Positions 1-10,330 of a DNA stretch of 35,732 nt are shown here, piece after piece. The notes beneath the pieces are model-generated. The model was not told where the DNA came from and searched no databases. It saw only the letters and a list, made by a program, of their open reading frames with translations. The DNA lies in assembly GCA_003427395.1 (NCBI GenBank), contig BFEA01000037.1:4326059-4361790 (forward strand), in the 5' to 3' direction. Positions within the stretch are counted from its first letter, which is position 1, and every line of letters begins with the position of its first letter. The translations under genes and the position numbers were made by a program. Origin of the DNA: Chara braunii. Its lineage: Eukaryota > Streptophyta > Charophyceae > Charales > Characeae.

Positions 1-400
1 CTCGAAATGTGAAAAATACAAAAACTGGTGGGTGCATCTGCTCGTGTTCTCACGACAAGTTTGTTCTCATTTTGCACATTTCGATAGTTTTGGCTCACCA
101 AACTCAGCGTCAGAGTATGTCTGACGCCCTCTCTCTCTCTGAACGTCCTACCGAGAATGAAGAACGTTGAGAGAGAGAGAGAGAGGGAGAGTCGCCATAA
201 CACTCTCGAAATGTGAAAAAGACAGAAGCGGTGGGCGCATCTGCCCATGTTCTCGCGCCCAGTTCATTCTCATTTTGCACATTTCGAGAGTGGTGTGGCG
301 ACGCGATGCAGTGTTTTGCATCGAGTTTGGCTCACCAAATTCGGCGTTAGACTGTCTGACGCCCTCTCTCTCTCTCTCTGTGAATGTCCCACAAGAATGA
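1..400. repeat. Diverged tandem pair of an inverted-repeat-bearing unit
   Basis: Two related units occupy about 1-170 and 204-400. Both start with CTCGAAATGTGAAAAA, continue through TTTTGCACATTTCGA and a TTTGGCTCACCAAA block, and end in a CT-rich run after GTCTGACGCCC. Inside each unit the start is the reverse complement of the middle (CTCGAAATGTG against CACATTTCGAG in the second unit, about 203-213 and 280-291), so each can fold into a stem. GA and CT runs (about 128-141, 168-190, 363-381) separate the units. No coding signal is visible. Two copies suggest local duplication of a small non-autonomous element, but no target-site duplication was found. Confidence 0.7.
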
Positions 401-429
401 ATCTTCCTCTTTATCGAGGAAGATTCATT
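396..429. repeat. Perfect 14-bp hairpin
   Basis: AATGAATCTTCCTC (396-409) and GAGGAAGATTCATT (416-429) are exact reverse complements around a 6-base loop. The hairpin sits at the right edge of the duplicated unit that ends near 400 and is followed by a T-rich tract (about 470-512). It could be a palindromic element end. No gene is attached to it. Confidence 0.75.
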
Positions 430-596
430 ATCGTGGGGCATGTTCGATTTCCTCTTTTTTTTGTGTTGAATGTTGTTTTTTTTTTTGTTTTTTTTTTGTT
501 TTTTTGTTTTTCCATGATGCACTACCGGTTGTTTGAGGCTCGACAAGGATCGGGCTACCGACAGTCTGACCCTCGAACTTGATAGTTGGGCGAGGT

Positions 597-1012
597 ACTA
601 GTGTTTTTAAGGTCAATCTTGGTAAAGTACCTACATCCCTGCATGCTATCCAATAAGTCGTCGATGCGAGGTAGAGGCTCTGTGTTCTTCACTGTCATGG
701 CATTGAGGCCTCTGTAATCAATGCACAACCTTAATTATCCTCGTTTCTTTGGTGCAAATAATATTGGAGACTCATAGGGAGATGTACTAGGTCGGATCCT
801 ACAGATCCTCACCTGGGATGATTTCCATGGCATGGACAACCTCCCTGTTTGATTTTCGAAGGCTCCTCAAATAGGTCTGGGTACTTAGCTACAATGACTT
901 CAATCTTTGGGGGTGATTTAATGGCCTCCCCTTTCTCAGATACGAAGACTAAGTACGTGCCCTCCTCTTGGTTGTGTATAATAGTTAATAATACGCTGAT
1001 GCGCACATGCAA
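597..1012 (-). pseudogene. Ty3/gypsy pol remnant (pre-RT linker and start of RT)
   Basis: Reading the minus strand, about 1000-840 encodes a segment ending VAKYPDLFEEPS, the usual linker between protease and RT in plant Ty3/gypsy polyproteins. After a disruption, about 790-600 reads SPYESPILFAPKKRG, a stop, [15 protein letters not shown], then [10 protein letters not shown] and YFTKIDL. These are the first RT motifs; the last contains the first catalytic aspartate. The similarity ends near 600, before the YxDD motif, so it is a 5'-truncated and 3'-truncated fragment. At least one in-frame stop (TAA after KKRG) and one frame change are seen. No LTRs can be paired with it. The family (Ty3/gypsy) is clear; the lineage is not. 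Confidence 0.8.
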
Positions 1013-2828
1013 CCATAGGAGTCAATCAACCTGGTAGCCCTATACGTAGCTAATCTAATGACCCTCCGATTTCGCAGCACATGCTTGAGCACCTTTTGGA
1101 GGGTGGGATGCAGACTTTTCATCCCACTGCCACCAATTCGAGTCTCAGCGGGGCAAAAATAGGTCTGACATTCAAATTTTTGCACCGCAACTGTCGACAT
1201 AACGTGGCCACTTCTTTAAGTGTACCTAGACCTTGAATCGCGTGGTTGTTATCTTAAATTGGATAGGTCTTTAGCCTTAGCATTCTCACGACCGCGTTTC
1301 TCCGCGGCCTTGCCAGAAACCGCATTCGACTGGTCACACTGCCGATTACTGCCATTATTCTCGGACGTCACAAGCGTCTTGGTTAAGGTAAAGGTTATAG
1401 TTTTTTCGGTCATAGGCTAGTCTGAATAAACTTCTGGTAGCCCCCTCAATTTAATGAAAAAAGTCAGACAACGTCTGACATAGAAAAACTCAAGCAGATA
1501 TCCTTGTAAGGGTTTCTGCTCCGACAACGGTTTTACACCTCTATCGGACCCGCACGCGAATTGACGCCTTGGGGGGCGGATGTCCCAAGTGCGACCCGTC
1601 GTCGGTCGACCAGGATGCTTCCCACACACCACGCGCACACCACTCTAATGATATAAAAATTAAACTACACACACACACACACACACACAACGACACAAAC
1701 AAAACAACGCACACAATTCGATGCGGAAATCGGATAGGCGACACGCGTGAGACTTAGTATAAAACCGTGCGGACGTAGGACCTTCCCATATCGACTAGCA
1801 ATGTATGAATATTCAAGCAGTCGTGATGATGGCGTACTATGTAGTGCCGATATTCAAGCGGTCCCGCGTGGGCTCAAGTACCGCTTATGACACTCAAGTG
1901 TCAAACTCGAAGTATCGTGAGGGTTTACCCCTTTACGATATTGTACGACTTAAGGAATAACCGTGCGGCCTTCGCGGCACCTTCGGCCTTTAGGCTGAGT
2001 GTCCCGGTGGGCAGGGCAAATACAATTACCTCGAATCTAGGCCTGTGACCAACATCCGACTAGGAAATCTTTAAAAAGCAAACAATCAGTAAAGGAAGAG
2101 AATTCCCTTTTCTTCCTCAACCTTGACCTCGATGCAACCCTTAAGCGTGGGCCTCTTAGGAGACGCGAACACCCAAACATAGGTATGTGCATATAATATA
2201 GATATATAGTTGGGGTAAATATGTGATGATCATTTCTCACAATCACAATGGGATTCCTCACAACCATATATATGTATGTGATCGTAGGCAGTAAAATCCG
2301 AAGTCCGAATCACAAAACATACCTGCAATCACATCAAAGAGTCAACCAAAAGTCCACACACTGCACAGAGTCAACTTCAATCATTCTCTATACTCGTACC
2401 CCTCGCTTTAGCCATGCAAGCCACAACCTTTGTCCAACCTTCCATAATTAAATAGTCAATACCTTCGTTAAATGGCCATTCAATAAAAATCCGGGTGAAA
2501 ACCTTAATAAACAATAGAAACCAGCAGGGCTAAAGCCTTTTTAGGTTGAGTATTGAGGATGAATTGGAGTCGAGTCTTAAACCGATGAATCAACAACTGA
2601 CTTGTTATCAATGATAACAAAGAATGATCCTCATGGGATCAAGCTGAATCTATTCGAGATCCTGAATGAAACGATCAAGAGGACATGTAACAAAAGACAA
2701 GTCAATCCCCAAGCTAAACCTATAAGTCCACGGAGGATAATCTCCATATCACAATCTTACTCGAGGCTCTCTGTAAACTAAGTTTAAGCCTACCTCTAAG
2801 CTAGTGCTTAAAAAAAAGGTAGACCTTT
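1013..2828. other. No gene recognised
   Basis: Only short unsupported frames occur on both strands. Contents are a CA microsatellite (1667-1689), a TATA-like TATAAAA near 1758, and increasingly AT-rich sequence after about 2040. A weak minus-strand reading near 1260-1390 is lysine/asparagine-rich and could be decayed gag of the neighbouring pol remnant, but I cannot show it. A 36-bp segment at 1494-1529 recurs at 7583-7618. Confidence 0.5.
1667..1689. repeat. CA microsatellite
   Basis: About eleven uninterrupted CA units. Confidence 0.95.
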
Positions 2829-3440
2829 GGCAGAATCTCCTCTATACAGAGTGTATTGCCAAAATTGCCACCTGTTCAAATATAACTTTCTCCTTTGAAC
2901 TAAGAAAATTTCGGCAGCGCTTCCCGTAGGAAAAGTGCCTTATCGAAATTTATACTAGCTCAGATATGAAGACATAAATAATATTCAACTTTGGAAAGTT
3001 AAATTTAATCCAACTCTCTGAATTAGTAAAAATTTGGGCAGCATCTCCTTTAGAAAGGTAGACTTCCCACATTTATACTAAGTCAGATAAGAACGCAGAA
3101 GCCAGATTTGAGTTCGACTTAGGACAAAGTTCAACTAACCCCTTAGATTTGTAGAAATTTCGGCAGTGCTTCTCGTACAAAAAGTGCTATTCCAAGATTT
3201 ATACAAAGCTAAGTTCAAAATCTATAAAATAACTTTGACTTCTCAAAGTCAAATTTTGTCTAACTCCTTGAATTAGTAAAAATTTGGGCAGCACTCCCTT
3301 TTAAACAAGACATTTCCCAGATTTTTACTAAGTCATATATATAATTTGGACAAACTGAACTTTTTGAAAGCCAAAATTTGACAAACTCCTTGGTTTTGTA
3401 AAAATTCTGGCAGTGCTTCCCGTAGAGAAAGTGGATTACC
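2829..3440. repeat. Dimeric tandem array, about 124-bp units
   Basis: The anchor GGCAG occurs at 2829, 2913, 3037, 3162, 3287 and 3409, so after the first unit the spacing is 122-125 bp. Units alternate. Type A (2913, 3162, 3409) reads TCGGCAG then GCTTCCCGTA and an AAAGTG stretch. Type B (3037, 3287) reads TTGGGCAGCA then a CTCC-TTT stretch. Each is followed by a line such as TTTATACTAAGTCAGAT and an AACTTTG..AAGTCAAATTT block. That makes a higher-order repeat of about 248 bp. It is non-coding and AT-rich. I associate TTTCGGCAG-type repeats with non-coding parts of plant LTR elements, but this is memory only. Confidence 0.8.
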
Positions 3441-3637
3441 AAGATTTATACTAGACCAAGTATAATAAAAGATCCAAAAGAATGCAGAAATTGACCTGAG
3501 TAAAAAAAACTTAGCTTAGAAAATGTCGGAAGTGAAACTTACTCGAGCATCTAAAGCAACTACCTGTCAAACTGAAACTCAAACCAAGTAGTAATCTCAC
3601 TCAGTCTCATGCAAGGTGAAACCACAAAGGTAAGTAC
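3441..3637. other. AT-rich non-coding DNA
   Basis: Nothing recognised. Composition resembles the flanking tandem arrays, so it probably belongs to the same decayed repeat block. Confidence 0.4.
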
Positions 3638-3713
3638 TTTCATCATCCCCAGGTCAACCATATTAAACAATAGTTTTTCATCATCCCCAGGTCAATCGTA
3701 TTAATCAATAGTT
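3638..3713. repeat. Two tandem 38-bp units
   Basis: TTTCATCATCCCCAGGTCAA begins at 3638 and again at 3676, each followed by a similar (C/T)C(A/G)TATTAA(A/T)CAATAG tail. Confidence 0.8.
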
Positions 3714-3770
3714 CATAGTTTTTCAATGATTTATCCCTTTATACCCAACTTACATAGGACATAAAGCTAA

Positions 3771-4275
3771 ACCATCCAAACTTATGGAACATGTCTAGCT
3801 GAGCCATGAAGTGTACACAAACACAGGGCACAACAACTTTTCTTTTCTTTGGGCACATGACTAGGCCACCCTAGTGGCCCTGACCTGTTTAAGTATCCAA
3901 GTTTTATATAATTATCTGCACTTAGTCTTTTGAGGTAACATATAATTGAACCGATCATCTTTAGCTTGAGGTTCAGTTTGCCCCTTCGTACCATAAGCTT
4001 ATTCTTAATTCATACTCTCTTTAGTTTGCGATAAGCTATAATCAGACCACCCAAACTTATGGAACTTTGTCTGACTAGCCTGTTTATAAGTAGGATAGTA
4101 ATAAATATAGTCAAGTTATATCCTTCTTATGGGACAGTGCCTGGTTCCTAAAAAAGGCAACCAAGCCACCCAAACTTATGAGACAATGCCTGGTTCCTAA
4201 AAAAGTCAAGTACATACAACCCTCGCAAGTCAGAGTATCCAAACCACCCAAACTTATGAAACATGTATGGTTCTC
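3771..4275. repeat. Irregular array around ACCACCCAAACTTATG
   Basis: The core ACC(A/C)(T/C)CCAAACTTATG recurs at about 3771, 4047, 4167 and 4243, and a partial copy starts near 4128. Each is followed by (G/A)(A/G)(A/G)AC and then ATG or TGCCTGGTTCC. The 4128 and 4167 copies share the tail TGCCTGGTTCCTAAAAAA. Spacing is uneven, so this is a partly deleted tandem family rather than a regular satellite. No coding signal. Confidence 0.7.
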
Positions 4276-6580
4276 CAGGCAATTCAAAAATAAACATAGC
4301 ACTGGGTTATGGAGACTTGCCCAACCTTTAATTGACTGAGTCAAACTCGAGCAATACTGCCTTCCTCCCATCCTTCCCCGAGATGCAATCCCACAATCTG
4401 CTTTCAGTCAGACAACAAAACTGAAACTGACATTGCGCATACCTTCCTTTATTTAAATGTGATATAAGTCCCGAAAATCAAACTCAAAGTCAAAGTAGGG
4501 GTATAAGCAGTATACTCAGTCAAATATAGCAAGAGATACAGATAGGGGTTATACTGGGTTTATAAAAGGAGATGGAAGGTTACCTTCCAGTTCCCTGCTT
4601 CGAAAACTCCTCTTGAGTTCTGGCAGAACTCTCGCAATCGGTGGGTTGACCCCCCACATAGTTTTGCTGCGGTGCTACGGGTTGCAATCCCGCCTGCCGC
4701 CTTCATCTCAGAACAGGATTAGACTTGGAGTAAGAAGGGTAGGAGGGGTTTTAGACTCTCGAGATACAGGAGAGGGACTGACTCAACTCTCAGGAGAGGG
4801 CCTTGTTTCCTTCAGTCGCCCGAGGGTCTCGCAATGGTGGCCAATGCGCAGAACAACTTGGTCGCTGAAGTCCACTGCCCGTCTACCTGGCGACCTCCAA
4901 AAGTCATCGCAAAAGACCCCCCTTCAAAGGACTTGGCCTTCGTGCCAGGCTCGTGACCCGAAAAGCATTGGCCAAAGCTCAAAATACAGATTGCGGACCA
5001 AAAACACAGATCTCCTCCCCGTTGCAGCGAAATAGCAGCGTGGTTCAACTAGCCATGCAATAGGTAACGTCCACGCCCTTTAATTGTGCAGTCTTCACCA
5101 AGCCCCAACACGTACCCTTAAGCAACAGATAGTTACGAACAAGCCGGGCACACGTAATCAGTCACAGGGCTGCGTAAGCATAGCTCTGAATGGCTTCTTC
5201 ACAGTTGCTATCGCGGCCCCTGCATCATCCTTCAAGGCCAAACAAGGAATAAGCCTCCTGTTGGAAAGCGGGCAGGTACCTTGCGAAGCCTTTATGCCAG
5301 ACTAACTCACCACTCGGCTTCGTATCCCAAATTTCGTTTCCTCCGGTAGTATCGGCTCGAGGTGGCTTCGGCTCCTTTTCACGCAGCTATTATTTTCCAT
5401 CGGAAGCATGCACCTGGCCGTTAGCGTAGTCCCATTCTGCTAATAAAAAATAAAAATCATTTGAAGCGTGATTTCAGAGTTCATGGCTTGCAAAGGAGAA
5501 CACGACGAGCACGTAGCCCAGTTGGTCACGACGATCACAATGAGCCTCTGGGCGAAGGTGAGCTTGACAATCCCAAGGCAGCAGTGCGACTCGGCGCTAG
5601 CCTTTGGACAAGGATCGCAACTACTGAAAAGTCAATTCGAGGGAGAAACTTCCACTAAAGCACAGCCAGATGCACCGCATGTTGGCGCAAGACAACTTTC
5701 TTCAATAATCGACGATGTAAGCCTAGTTCTTCTTTTTTTCTCCTCCCAGAATACATGCCCAATCAATGCAGTCAGATTCATGGATCCTCGTTGATACGAG
5801 GGGCAGAACCATAATGAATCTTCCGCTAGCCCGAGTGAAGATACATCGCCACTTTGAGATTCTTTCTAAGCGCGGCTTCCACTGTTTGCCCCGCCAAGCC
5901 TATCATTCGATCTCAAATTCCATGCTCGACATCGGTTTCGCCAGGTCTGAAGCCTCCAAGTTGAGCTCACACTTGTTTGCATCCGTCTACGAACAAGCAT
6001 ACCACGTGAACTCCCTATCCACCATATCCAACAACGTCTTTTCGCCCAATACTTTTATATTCCATCTCTTTTCCTACCACCCCCCGGCCCATTCTAACCA
6101 TAGATTCATGGTCGTCTGATACTAAACCCCCTCGTTTAGTTTTTCAAATTGCCAAAAATCAGTGAAGAAACGACTAGGCAATCACGATTTCACTCTCCAT
6201 CTACTTAGCTCTCCATCACCACTTTGCGCATGATATTTCTTAATGGCCTCTTCCTACACTAACCCTCATATTAATCTGACTTCATCATTCGCTTCGCCTC
6301 ATCTCCAAACCCTGGGTTCAACTCCTCCCCTGTCAGATTCCGTTGGAAATCGTGCAAGTCGTCCTTTCTCGTCTGCGTCTCGTTCGCCTCCCCGCCATCT
6401 TCGACTTCGTTTCAGATGCACCGGCCGTTGGTTGACGCTCTAATTCGTTCCTCTCTTTCTGCGTTCACCGCCTCTCCCTACTACTAACGCAGTGCCTGCA
6501 GGCAGTGGTCCAATAGCGCTTTGCGCAGTTCGATATGCCTAGCCGGCCTAGCGATCTTCGAAAAACGTCGAATGAGATAA
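4276..6580. other. No gene recognised
   Basis: Short frames exist on the plus strand (for example about 4613-5035 and 5766-6119), but none shows a domain, a consistent composition or a homologue I know. A TATA-like TTTATAAAAGG lies near 4559. A 7-bp hairpin (ACTAAAC / GTTTAGT) lies at 6121-6140. Intron-like sequence (GTAAGC, then a pyrimidine tract and CAG) near 5717-5752 is too short to mean much. Confidence 0.5.
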
Positions 6581-6581
6581 T

Positions 6582-6617
6582 ACTCGATGGCTCGACTAGT
6601 CTTTCGCCCCCTATACC
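6582..6617 (-). pseudogene. Short nuclear 28S rRNA-like fragment
   Basis: The minus strand reads TATAGGGGGCGAAAGACTA, then GTCGAGCCATC. This matches the conserved eukaryotic 28S segment TATAGGGGCGAAAGACTAAT, CGAACCATC with one inserted G and two G/A changes. Similarity stops abruptly on both sides, so this is a scrap of rDNA and not a gene. A weaker resemblance near 6778-6800 was not counted. Confidence 0.55.
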
Positions 6618-8215
6618 AGCCTGACGACTGGGACTTAGTACCACCGCGACTTTTGCCTCTGCTTTTCAGTCCTACTCCGCCTAAGCAAACTACGCCTGGA
6701 TCAGGTCCCTCTTGGTGACCCGGTTCAGACAAAGGGTAACATGCTGCGTGCAAATCACCCTCGTGTACGAGTCATGCAAGCCTTCCCTGCATTGTCCCAA
6801 TTTTAACGGATGTTCCGAAGGACTCAGTGGGGCCAAACCCACTCAGCCGTACCGAGTGGCCTAAGCGGACCCTGTCCGACAGCTCACACACAGGCCCCTT
6901 ATAGCAGATATTGATGGTAACAACAATTGCTCAAGTAAGACCTCTAAAGACTGTCATGGAGAGGGGTTTCCTTCGTGGGCAGCCGCAACCGCAGCCTTCC
7001 CATAATTCTTCGACCGGCCCCCTTTTTGAACTAACGAGCCTGCTCATACTCAGACTTTCTGCGATAGGTCATGACCGGCGGTCGACGCCATCGCCAGTCG
7101 ATATCCATGTTAGTCCTCCTAAAGCGAGGGAGAGACCCCGGCCTTGGTCCCGATCCCCGAATCCCTTTGATAAAAGTCCGTTACTGTAGTCGACAGTGCT
7201 AGGCCCAATACCGGGCCCAGTTCTGACGAAGACCTATGTAAGTGGATACTGCGAGACGAGCAGATCTACCGAAAATGTTTTGAAGTCACGTTGTTTGTCG
7301 ATGCCGTCCTCCGCACGTACACACGGCCACGGACAAGCACACCAAGAAAAAAACAAAGTCTTTTCAATCCGAGTTTAATCACAAATAAACAAATCTGGCC
7401 GGCGATCACTCCGGTTCTTCAGTCATCAACAATAAAAATCACGCGCGCCTCAAACCTGCGCGCCCACGCACTCCTTGCTCTAGTCAATCACCCAATATAT
7501 AAACCAAGATTACAGCCGCGCCTTAAGCAGTATGCCTAAACGTTTAGACCAAACTTATTCTCTGTCGCTTGCAAAAACCAGGGCGGATACCCTTGTAAGG
7601 GTATTTGCACCGACACCGCCTGTTCCTGCCGGATGTGCCACCAGGAAGAATGTGGACTCTCAAGGAGAGTGCTCACTCAACCAGCAGAGGACTCTCAAGT
7701 CGAACCCTCATCCTCACGGTAAGAAGAGATTGAGATGGGAAGAGAAGGTATGAGAACAATGTACCTGAAGCTTGGTGCCCCCAACCACAGATTTCTCAGC
7801 AATTGAGCTGACGTGCACTTTCATGACCGATCATAGCTTCGGTACCACAAACGATGCAACGCAGTGCCACCTCAGCCAAAATGCCATGTCAGCATGCTCC
7901 CATTTGTATAATCTCTTCCCAAGTGTGGACTTGGGTGGGCAGAATAGGACTTTGCAGGTAGGTAGGGTCTGGAAAAGTCGGTCCACACCAGCAGCCAAGT
8001 CCCAGGAAAGACATCTCGCAGCACGCGAGGGCTGGAGGAAGAACCCACACGCAGGGGAACTGAAGCGGCATGTATGAAAAGTTGCTGGTGGGACGGAATT
8101 CGAGGATACTTTCGTTTCAACCTGTCGCGGAAACGCTGTGGTGATCTTGCGTGACTTGATGAGTGGCTTGTTGGTAGTGGAAGCTGACCGGCACTGTGCA
8201 CCATAGCTGGTTAGG

Positions 8216-8216
<1 letters not shown>
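6618..8216. other. No gene recognised
   Basis: GC-richer than the preceding AT-rich block. Several short frames on both strands look random. It holds the second copy of the 36-bp segment (7583-7618), which contains the palindrome ATACCCTT-GT-AAGGGTAT. The plus-strand reading across that copy is cysteine-rich (YPCKGIC, then further Cys), but it is not continued by an open frame of useful length. Confidence 0.45.

Positions 8217-8275
<59 letters not shown>
8217..8275. repeat. GA microsatellite
   Basis: About 29 uninterrupted GA units. On the minus strand it creates an artificial leucine-serine run. Confidence 0.97.
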
Positions 8276-8280
<5 letters not shown>

Positions 8281-9113
8281 GGTTGACTTGAACACTGGTG
8301 GCCATAGCTACCTCTTCGAAAACAAGTATAAATTCAAAATTTGTGTAATAAGACTTGACTGTGTGAAGCTATCTTCAGATATCTCATTGCATGTGTATTT
8401 TGGTGTCTTTGATCTGGTGTGAGACTCGTGGAAGTGTGCAAGTTTGGGACCGGATCTTGATTCAAGTGTGCAGAATGATAGGGGCTAGCTTTCAAGGATC
8501 ACCTTTTGTGGAAGCTGTCATGACCTGAACATTACAGTGCTGCTGATTATTCTTTGTGTGCAGGTGCCATATTGGGCAACCTTCCACAGGGGTGCGCAGC
8601 ACGATTGGTCGCCTTGTCAATCTTGTGAGAGTGAGTTCCCCACAGTGATTGTATTGGCTTTGTCCACATTGAATGCAGGGGAGCATGGCACCTTTGACCG
8701 ATGCTAACTGGACGAGAAGTTTTGAACTGACAAATTGGTGCCAGCTGATGATGGAGGCCCGGTCCGGAGGCTGTATTGAAAAGAAAATTGCACAGCCATC
8801 CAGCAGAGGTTTCACTCTGGCCGAAACTATCATGTTTTTACAGTCTTGGATAACTTTGTCCTGGGGGTTTTGGGGGAGGGTGGGGGGGGGCTGGGTGGGC
8901 TGCTTGGGGCAGTGGGGGGACCGCACACACTCCTTGGCTGCAACACGTTCTTGTCAGGAGTTTGCACCAACAGTCTGGAAGGATTGCAGGGTAGGTGTGA
9001 GTGAAGTCGACCTCTTTTGTCAGCGGTATCACTAACTCTGGGTGACATGGTGAGTCCTCATGAATAGTCAAATGCATCCTGGGAGGACTGTGGAGATTTG
9101 ACCTCTTGATGAG
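8276..9113. other. No gene recognised; G-rich cluster at 8863-8918
   Basis: The stretch lies upstream of the broken RT and might be its lost N-terminal part, but no GIY-YIG or zinc motif is visible. Between 8863 and 8918 there are at least six runs of three or more G (GGGGG, GGGGG, GGG, GGGGGGGG, GGG, GGGG, GGGGGG), a strong G-quadruplex candidate on the plus strand. Confidence 0.5.
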
Positions 9114-10330
9114 TTGGTGAAAGTTCGACATGCTTTTCTTGTGGAGTTGTTAATGTCGAACATGACAAAACACTACAAACGCACTGCACCTGCATTGAAG
9201 AGAGCTCGTGCACGTATATGTTCCCTGCCTATTGCACCCCATACAAGAGCAGAACGACTACTTCGTCGTATTTCAGCGGTGCTTCGCAAGGTGTCTACTC
9301 TTCGTGAGAAGGACACTGAGCTTATCAACAGGTTGGTGTTTGCTGGATCATTCAGAGTGCTGATGAAGTGGCGATTGACCTGAAAAAACAATGCACCATC
9401 TCTTCATAGCCTCTCTCCTTGCACTGTCGATTTTACCACAGTGTATACCAACCTTTCTCATGACCGCATTCTGAGCTCATGACCGCATTCTGAGTCATGT
9501 GGCAAAAGCTGGTGATGAAGCTCATGCTTATGCCCTTCGGCATGCTCGCAGCGCATTTGCGATGCGATGCCCTGAACATGGTGATTTGAGGACCTCGTTG
9601 TGGCCAGAGGACAACTGATTCAGGCCTGGACACCCTTTCTATTTCTCAGATTCTCCAACATCTTCGCTTTGTTGTACAAAACATTTTCCTATACACCATA
9701 GATGGAATGCTTCGGAAACAAATTATTGGTATTTCAATGGGAACAAGTGCTGGCCCAGGAATCTTTGATCTGACACTTCGGGATGACATTCGTCAGCACG
9801 GGCTTCAAGCCGCTCAGCGGTATGCCTTCACTTGTTGCCTCATTGATAACGTTCTTTCATGGAGGCAATTACCTCCTCCACCAGAGCACTATGGCCTTGA
9901 GTGGAGAGAAACTACAGGGACAGATGGCTTGTGTACCTTTTCAGGTATGTATCTATGGGCCTGTTCTGATGGCTCACTTCGCATAAAGCAGCTGCTTGGG
10001 ACTTCCCTGTCATTCATTAGCCAAGTGCGACCTTGAACATCCCTTCCCATCATTTGGCTGGTGTATTCACTGGGCAATTGAGCAGAATTGAACACATCTG
10101 TGACAATTGGCGGGACTTCTGAACTACGGCAATGACACTTCCTTGTCGTGTGCTTTCTTGTGGGCGTTCCACTGACCCTTGCTAAGGTGTGGACCTGCTA
10201 CATGCACTCCCGCCAACGCCGCTATCCTACACATGTGACACATCTCTCTCAGTCGTTCCGGGGCATGGTGCGATCGTCCCTGCATCATCCATGCCTCCAA
10301 GACATTCTCATCCTGGCCCTGCTTGCTCAT
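9114..10330 (+). pseudogene. Penelope-like reverse transcriptase, decayed copy
   Basis: The core RT motifs are readable in order across several frames. Motif A is CTVDFTTVYTNLSHDRIL (from 9420), followed after a 19-bp duplication by HVAKAGDEAHAYALRHAR. Motif B is IGISMGTSAGPGIFDLTL (about 9724-9777). Motif C is CLIDNVLS (about 9837-9860). Then come PPPEHYGLEW and FSGMYL, the post-catalytic block. The style (xxVYTN, GxSMGTS, xIDDxL, PPExYGL) is that of Penelope-like rather than LINE or gypsy enzymes. Motif C has Asp-Asn where Asp-Asp is needed (GAT AAC), one G-to-A change from active. A possible thumb remnant reads on to about 10330. An upstream basic segment (9114-9383) may be its N-terminal part. 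No GIY-YIG domain was found. It is different from the RT at 34-35.6 kb. Confidence 0.7.
9457..9494. repeat. 19-bp exact tandem duplication inside RT motif A region
   Basis: CTCATGACCGCATTCTGAG occurs at 9457-9475 and again at 9476-9494. Removing one copy restores the reading frame from motif A into the following segment, so the duplication is a later frameshifting lesion. Confidence 0.95.

Noticed and set aside
4613-5035. 140-codon plus-strand frame
   Set aside because: No domain, a biased Arg/Ser composition and no supporting context; length is within chance for this base composition.
6480-6900. Whole region as a decayed 28S gene
   Set aside because: Only about 35 bases match convincingly; the neighbouring resemblance (6778-6800) is within chance.
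7831-8295. Minus-strand frame with a long Leu-Ser repeat
   Set aside because: It is simply the GA microsatellite read in frame; the rest has no domain.
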